A stretch of DNA of 8,913 nt from an uncultured Faecalibacterium sp. (lineage in GTDB: Bacteria > Bacillota > Clostridia > Oscillospirales > Ruminococcaceae), in the NCBI GenBank assembly GCA_902463905.1, contig CABQHF010000076.1, positions 1 through 8,913 on the forward strand, given 5' to 3'. The number at the start of each line of letters is the position of its first letter. The stretch's first letter is position 1. Below are positions 5,494-8,913 of the stretch, piece by piece. Both the position numbers and the translations under genes were made by a program. A model generated the notes under the pieces. The model did not search any database. It saw nothing but the letters and a program-made list of their open reading frames with translations, and was not told where the DNA came from.

Positions 5494-6654
5494 TTACAGG
5501 ATGCGCACCCGGATCACGGCAGGGATGGCGCTCAGCTTTTCGCTCAAGCGGGCATCCACGGCACCGGTGGCGTCCAGCATGGTATAGGCCATGTTCTTCT
5601 TGCTCTTGTTCACCATGTTCTCGATGTTCAGGCCGGCCTCGGTGGTCAGGGCGGTGATCTGGCTGATCATGCCCGGCTCGTTTTTGTGGATGATGCAGAT
5701 GCGCTTGCCGCCGGCACGGGGCTGGTGCACCTCCGGCATATTCACCGAGTGGGTGATATTGCCGTTCTTCAGGTAGTCACTGATCTCCTGCGCAGCCATC
5801 ACGGCGCAGTTGTCCTCCGCTTCCGGGGTGGAAGCGCCCAGGTGCGGGGTGCACACGATGCCGGGCTTGCCCAGAATGGCCTCGGATGGGAAGTCGGTCA
5901 TGTAGCCGGACACCTTGCCGGCGTCCATGGCCTCCAGCAGGGCAGCGGTGTTCACCAGTTCTCCGCGGGCGTAGTTCAGGATCTTCACGCCGTCCTTGCA
6001 CAGGGCCAGGGTCTGGGCATTGATGGTGTCCTTGGTGGTGGGCAGGTAGGGCACATGGATGGTGATGTAGTCGCACAGGGGCAGCATGTCGTTCAGGTTC
6101 ACACAGTGGTGTACCTGGCTGCTCAGGTTCCAGGCTGCCTCAATGGAGATGTAGGGGTCGTAGCCGTACACTTCCATGCCCAGCTCGATGGCGCAGTTGG
6201 CCACGCGGGAGCCGATGGCGCCCAGACCGATGACGCCCAGCGTCTTGCCCTTGATCTCGTTGCCCACGAACTTCTTCTTGCCCTTTTCCACGGTCTTGGC
6301 CATGGCCGGGTCTCCGGCAAGGCCCTGGCACCACTGGGCGGCGTCGGCCACATTGCGGCTGCCGGCGATCAGCATCCCGATCACCAGTTCAGCCACGGCG
6401 TTGGCGTTGGCACCGGGAGTGTTGAACACCACGATGCCCTGCTCACTGCAGCGGTCCAGGGGGATGTTGTTCACCCCGGCACCGGCGCGGGCGATGGCCA
6501 GCAGATTGTCGTGGAAGGTGGTGTTCAGCAGGTCGGCGCTGCGCACCAGGATGCCGTCCGGGGCGTCAGTGTCCACGGCCACGTCAAACTGGTTCTTGTT
6601 CAGCTTTGCCAGGCCCACGGGGCTGATGGCGTTCAGAGTCTTGATGGTATACAT
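5494..6654 (-). CDS. serA: D-3-phosphoglycerate dehydrogenase with C-terminal ACT domain
   Basis: Oxidises 3-phosphoglycerate to 3-phosphohydroxypyruvate with NAD, the first committed step of serine synthesis in the cytoplasm. 386 residues, the short type. The N-terminal part of the catalytic domain carries ARAGAGVNNI at 55-64. The NAD-binding fold has GLGAIG at 143-148, with Asp166 at the end of the second strand. The catalytic set is Arg230 (NYARGELVN), Glu258 and His271 (TPHLGAS). The ACT domain spans about 317-386 (RICIIHKNEPGMISQIT), and usually serves serine feedback. There is no intervening ASB domain, as is normal for this length. The start ATG has GAAAGG nine bases upstream. Downstream of serC on the same strand with a 131-base gap holding a folded repeat; no clear promoter seen in the gap, so co-transcription with serC is likely. 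Ends at a strong terminator. Confidence 0.95.
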   Translation of the reverse strand: MYTIKTLNAISPVGLAKLNKNQFDVAVDTDAPDGILVRSADLLNTTFHDNLLAIARAGAGVNNIPLDRCSEQGIVVFNTPGANANAVAELVIGMLIAGSRNVADAAQWCQGLAGDPAMAKTVEKGKKKFVGNEIKGKTLGVIGLGAIGSRVANCAIELGMEVYGYDPYISIEAAWNLSSQVHHCVNLNDMLPLCDYITIHVPYLPTTKDTINAQTLALCKDGVKILNYARGELVNTAALLEAMDAGKVSGYMTDFPSEAILGKPGIVCTPHLGASTPEAEDNCAVMAAQEISDYLKNGNITHSVNMPEVHQPRAGGKRICIIHKNEPGMISQITALTTEAGLNIENMVNKSKKNMAYTMLDATGAVDARLSEKLSAIPAVIRVRIL

Positions 6655-6692
6655 ATCTTATAACCTTTCGTTCGTTGTTAGTTGAAAGCAGG

Positions 6693-6774
6693 CTCGCCCT
6701 CTCCGTCACGGCTTACGCCGTGCCACCTCTCCCAAGGGAAGAGCTGCCGAGCAGCGCGAGGCTGAGAGGGCGAG
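6693..6774. repeat. Folded intergenic repeat element between serC and serA
   Basis: An 11-bp outer stem, CTCGCCCTCTC (6693-6703) with its exact complement (6764-6774), encloses three smaller hairpins: CACGGC/GCCGTG (6707-6722), CTCTCCC/GGGAAGAG with one bulge (6727-6743), and GCTGC/GCAGC (6743-6755). It fills most of the gap between the two serine genes. The sequence resembles short repeats I remember as scattered between genes in Faecalibacterium and relatives; I could not check copy number. It could slow, end or process the serC-serA transcript. Confidence 0.75.
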
Positions 6775-6785
6775 GACGGTATCAG

Positions 6786-7868
6786 TCAAGCATTCTCCTT
6801 GCGGAACTTCTCCATGAAGTCTACCAGCTTATCCACGCCCTCGGCAGGCATGGCGTTGTAGATGGATGCGCGCATGCCGCCCACCAGACGGTGGCCCTTC
6901 AGGTTCACGAAGCCTGCCTCGGCGGCCTCAGCGCAGAACTTCTTGTCCAGCTCGGCGTCAGGGCTGGTGAAGGTGACGTTCATGGTGCTGCGGTAGCGGT
7001 GCTCCACGGGGTTCGTGAAGAATTCCTGCCCGTCCAGATAATCATACAGCACCTTGGCCTTGGCTTCGTTGATCTTCTGCATGTTGGCCAGACCGCCGAT
7101 GTCGTTTTCCAGATACTTGAGCACCAGACCGGTCATGTAGATGCACCAGCACGGCGGGGTGTTGTACATGCTGTCCTTGTTCAGCAGGGTGGTGTAATTC
7201 ATCATGGTGGGCACGTTGTCGGCGGCATGGCCCAGCAGGTCGTCCCGGACGATGGCAATGGCCATGCCGGCGGGGGCCACGTTCTTCTGCACACCGAAGT
7301 AGATGCAGCCGTACTTGGTCACATCCACGGGCTTCGAGAGGATCATGGAGCTCATGTCCGCCACCAGCGGCACGCCCTCCACCTGGGGCACCTCCACGTA
7401 CTGGGTGCCGAAGATGGTGTTGTTCTGGCAGATGTGGATATAGCTGGCATCCTTATTGTAAGGGATGGCGTTCACATCCGGGATGTAGGTGAAGTTCTTG
7501 TCCTTGCTGGAGGCCACGATGTTGGCCTCGCCGAACTTGGCGGCTTCCTTGGCGGCCAGATTGGAGAAGTTGCCGGTGACGATGTAGTCCGCCTTGCCGG
7601 TGGTCATGAAGTTCAGCGGCACCATGGCAAACTGCTGAGTGGCACCGCCCTGGAAGAAGCCCACCTTGTAGTTGTCGGGGATGTTCATCACGCGGCGCAG
7701 GGTGGCCTCAGTGTCCTTGATGATGGCGTCGAACCACTTGCTGCGGTGGCTCATCTCCATCACGCTCTGGCCGCTGTCGCCGTATTCCAGCAGCTCTGCC
7801 TGTGCCTGCCGGAGGACCTTCTCGGGCAGCATGCTGGGGCCTGCGCTGAAGTTGTATACTCGTGCCAT
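6786..7868 (-). CDS. serC: Phosphoserine aminotransferase
   Basis: PLP-dependent enzyme that turns 3-phosphohydroxypyruvate and glutamate into phosphoserine and 2-oxoglutarate, the second step of serine synthesis; it may also serve PLP synthesis. 360 residues from the ATG at 7868, exactly the family length. Landmarks: NFSAGPSMLP at 6-15, EMSHRS at 38-43, FFQGGATQQF at 71-80, the PLP lysine K195 in GVQKN, NTPP at 236-239, and GGMRASIYNAM at 330-340. An upstream in-frame start at 8042 is possible on paper but adds 58 residues unlike the family and would cross the promoter; AAAGGGAGAG just before 7868 confirms the shorter form. First gene of the serC-serA unit. No serB is visible here. Confidence 0.96.
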   Translation of the reverse strand: MARVYNFSAGPSMLPEKVLRQAQAELLEYGDSGQSVMEMSHRSKWFDAIIKDTEATLRRVMNIPDNYKVGFFQGGATQQFAMVPLNFMTTGKADYIVTGNFSNLAAKEAAKFGEANIVASSKDKNFTYIPDVNAIPYNKDASYIHICQNNTIFGTQYVEVPQVEGVPLVADMSSMILSKPVDVTKYGCIYFGVQKNVAPAGMAIAIVRDDLLGHAADNVPTMMNYTTLLNKDSMYNTPPCWCIYMTGLVLKYLENDIGGLANMQKINEAKAKVLYDYLDGQEFFTNPVEHRYRSTMNVTFTSPDAELDKKFCAEAAEAGFVNLKGHRLVGGMRASIYNAMPAEGVDKLVDFMEKFRKENA

Positions 7869-7942
7869 AATGAACTCTCCCTTTCCTGTATCACGAAGCA
7901 TCGACTGTTTTGCGATGCCTTCTGGATCATTTCCGTAGCCGT

Positions 7943-7972
7943 AGTATACCGGTTTTGCGGGCACGAAAACAA
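7943..7972 (-). promoter_or_regulatory. Probable serC promoter
   Basis: On the minus strand TTGTTT (7972-7967), 18-base spacer, TATACT (7948-7943), about 75 bases before the serC ATG. It is the best match in the gap. The remainder of 7869-8193 holds the divergent promoter and three operator-like boxes, with no gene. Confidence 0.5.
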
Positions 7973-8026
7973 GAGCATCTTTGCACAAAGATACTGCCGG
8001 AAAAGCCCCTGTGCAGGCACAAAGCA

Positions 8027-8036
8027 CACAAATGTA
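8027..8036. promoter_or_regulatory. Operator-like box 1 (CACAAATGTA)
   Basis: ACA-NN-TGT dyad of the kind bound by BlaI/MecI/CopY repressors (TACA-NN-TGTA type). It lies between the serC promoter and the repressor promoter, 55 bases upstream of the serC -35 box. Confidence 0.5.
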
Positions 8037-8059
8037 CGCCAAGCAAAGACAAAAACAGA

Positions 8060-8069
8060 GACAACTGTA
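8060..8069. promoter_or_regulatory. Operator-like box 2 (GACAACTGTA)
   Basis: Matches KACANNTGTA. Its surroundings, ACAGAGACAACTGTAAAA, repeat those of box 3 with a single change over 18 bases. It lies 43 bases upstream of the -35 box of the repressor gene. Confidence 0.58.
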
Positions 8070-8112
8070 AAAACAAGCTGAAATAGCCTGATTTCATCGG
8101 GATTTCTGCCTC

Positions 8113-8141
8113 TTGCCTTTTCCGACAAAACCCGGTATAAT
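8113..8141 (+). promoter_or_regulatory. Promoter of the BlaI-family gene
   Basis: TTGCCT (8113-8118), 17-base spacer, perfect TATAAT (8136-8141). The start of transcription would be near 8148, about 46 bases before the ATG, just ahead of box 3. Confidence 0.8.
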
Positions 8142-8152
8142 GGAGCAACAGA

Positions 8153-8162
8153 GACAAATGTA
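8153..8162. promoter_or_regulatory. Operator-like box 3 (GACAAATGTA), downstream of the -10
   Basis: Matches KACANNTGTA and begins 11 bases after the TATAAT at 8136-8141, so a bound repressor would cover the transcript start region. This is the position expected for an autorepressor. Confidence 0.65.
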
Positions 8163-8193
8163 AAAGAAAAACGCGAAAGGAGGGGCTGCGCAG

Positions 8194-8616
8194 ATGTACG
8201 GACTCCCGGACCGGCTGCGGCCGCTGTCGGCGGCCGAGGAGCAGGTCATGCTGGCGGTATGGGCCTGCCGGGAACCCGCCACCCGGCGGGATATTGACGA
8301 AAAACTCCGCAGTAAAGGCTGGGCCCCGGCCACGGTGCTCAATTTTCTGTACCGGCTGGAAGAAAAAGGCTGGGTGAAAAGCGGAAAGCAGGGCAACCAC
8401 AACATTTATGCGGCCACGGTCACCCAGCGTGCCTACGGTGTGTGGAGCATGCGCCAGCGGCTGGACACCCTCTTTGGCGGGGACCTTGCCGCAGCCGTGC
8501 GGGCGCTGGTCAGCGAGAGCGGCTGCGGGCAGAGCGAACTGGAACAGGCCATGAAGGTGCTGGAGGAAAAGCACTTGGAAGCAGAAGAATACGATCTGTA
8601 TGACCCCTACGGGTAA
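8194..8616 (+). CDS. BlaI/MecI/CopY-family transcriptional repressor
   Basis: 140-residue dimeric winged-helix DNA-binding protein, the usual length. LSAAEEQVMLAVWA at 11-24 is the family opening; the recognition helix lies at about 44-58 (APATVLNFLYRLEEKGW), the wing at about 64-75, and the C-terminal dimer helices from about 97-130. It lacks the CopY CxCxxxxCxC copper site; only Cys25 and Cys111 are present. No BlaR1/MecR1-type protease sensor or beta-lactamase is in the window, so the signal is unknown. AAAGGAGGGG at 8176-8185 sits eight bases before the ATG. Its own promoter carries an ACA-NN-TGT box and two more lie upstream, so it is probably self-regulated. The methyltransferase gene starts 14 bases after its stop and is likely co-transcribed. 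Confidence 0.92.
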   Translation: MYGLPDRLRPLSAAEEQVMLAVWACREPATRRDIDEKLRSKGWAPATVLNFLYRLEEKGWVKSGKQGNHNIYAATVTQRAYGVWSMRQRLDTLFGGDLAAAVRALVSESGCGQSELEQAMKVLEEKHLEAEEYDLYDPYG

Positions 8617-8630
8617 AAGGAGAGAGAAAC

Positions 8631-8913
8631 ATGGATTGCAAGCTGAGAGCCAAGAACTGCGGCGGCTGCCCGCTGCTGGGGCTGGACTATGCCGAGCAGC
8701 TGAAGCAGAAGGAAGCCACCGTGAAAAAGCTGCTGGGCAAATACGGCCCGGTGAACGCCATCCGGGGCATGGAGGACCCTTATCATTACCGCAACAAGGT
8801 GATCTCCACCTTCACCACCGGCTGGGGTGGAAAACTCACCTCCGGCATCTACGCAGCGAACAGCCACAAGGTGCTGCCGGTGGAAAGCTGCCTGCTGCAG
8901 GACGAAGTGCTGG
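8631..8913 (+). CDS. RlmD/RumA-type 23S rRNA (uracil-C5) methyltransferase, 5' part only
   Basis: The window ends after 94 codons. The visible part has the iron-sulfur cysteines of the RlmD/TrmA-like family: Cys3, Cys10, Cys13 (NCGGCP) and Cys87, with spacing close to that of E. coli RumA, followed by the family signature YAEQLKQK at 20-27 and PYHYRNKVI at 50-58. The family uses S-adenosylmethionine to make 5-methyluridine in ribosomal RNA; the methyltransferase domain lies beyond the edge. There is no TRAM domain before the cysteines, as in many compact Firmicute members. GGAG at 8619-8622 is eight bases before the ATG. Which uridine it modifies cannot be told. Confidence 0.88.
   Translation, partial: MDCKLRAKNCGGCPLLGLDYAEQLKQKEATVKKLLGKYGPVNAIRGMEDPYHYRNKVISTFTTGWGGKLTSGIYAANSHKVLPVESCLLQDEVL

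Noticed and set aside
5413..6663. 416-codon plus-strand frame opposite serA
   Set aside because: Antisense frame of a complete serA, and it runs through the serA terminator stem.
6693..6774. CRISPR array or tRNA gene in the folded region between serC and serA
   Set aside because: There is a single nested palindrome with no spaced direct repeats, and no T-loop sequence or tRNA arm spacing.
7869..8042. N-terminal extension of serC from an upstream start at 8042
   Set aside because: The added 58 residues are not SerC-like, the shorter form has the exact family length and a good ribosome binding site, and the serC promoter lies inside the extension.
6675..8081. 468-codon plus-strand frame opposite serC
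   Set aside because: Antisense frame; it crosses the folded repeat and the divergent promoter region and has no ribosome binding site.

Overview
The window looks like a chromosomal segment of a GC-rich, gut-type Clostridia bacterium, most likely Faecalibacterium or a close relative in the Oscillospiraceae/Ruminococcaceae. This rests on the Firmicute-type division and wall genes, high GC at third codon positions, AGGAGG-type ribosome binding sites, and a folded intergenic repeat of a kind I remember as common in that group. The genus is inference; no marker gene is present to prove it.

Layout. (1) 5-2568, plus strand: a DivIB/FtsQ-type division protein followed 23 bases later by a MurE ligase, a cell-division and wall cluster that ends at a strong bidirectional terminator (2587-2633). 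(2) 2644-5126, minus strand: a P1B-type metal ATPase preceded by a small membrane-anchored protein with an acidic tail. The pair resembles the mycobacterial PacL-CtpC metal-efflux pair. A UUCG-capped terminator lies between the two genes, and a promoter with a foldable leader lies upstream. (3) 5127-5493: no sizeable gene, but this AT-rich stretch holds the leader, promoter, a 16-base palindrome, a set of interleaved inverted repeats ending in a U run, and the serA terminator. (4) 5494-7868, minus strand: serC then serA, the first two or three steps of serine synthesis, separated by a folded repeat element. (5) 7869-8193: a divergent control region with a serC promoter, a promoter for the next gene, and three copies of an ACA-NN-TGT box. 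(6) 8194-8913, plus strand: a BlaI/MecI/CopY-family repressor and, 14 bases on, the start of an RlmD/RumA-type RNA methyltransferase that runs off the window.

How the genes fit together. The wall cluster and the serine genes are ordinary housekeeping units. The most distinctive unit is the metal ATPase with its small partner: the ATPase lacks the usual CPC motif in its metal-site helix (it reads FSC), and the partner's architecture and motif pattern match actinobacterial PacL (DUF1490). The second notable system is the orphan BlaI-type repressor, which has no BlaR1-like sensor here but is surrounded by three matching operator-like boxes, arguing for self-regulation and perhaps control of the methyltransferase or serC.
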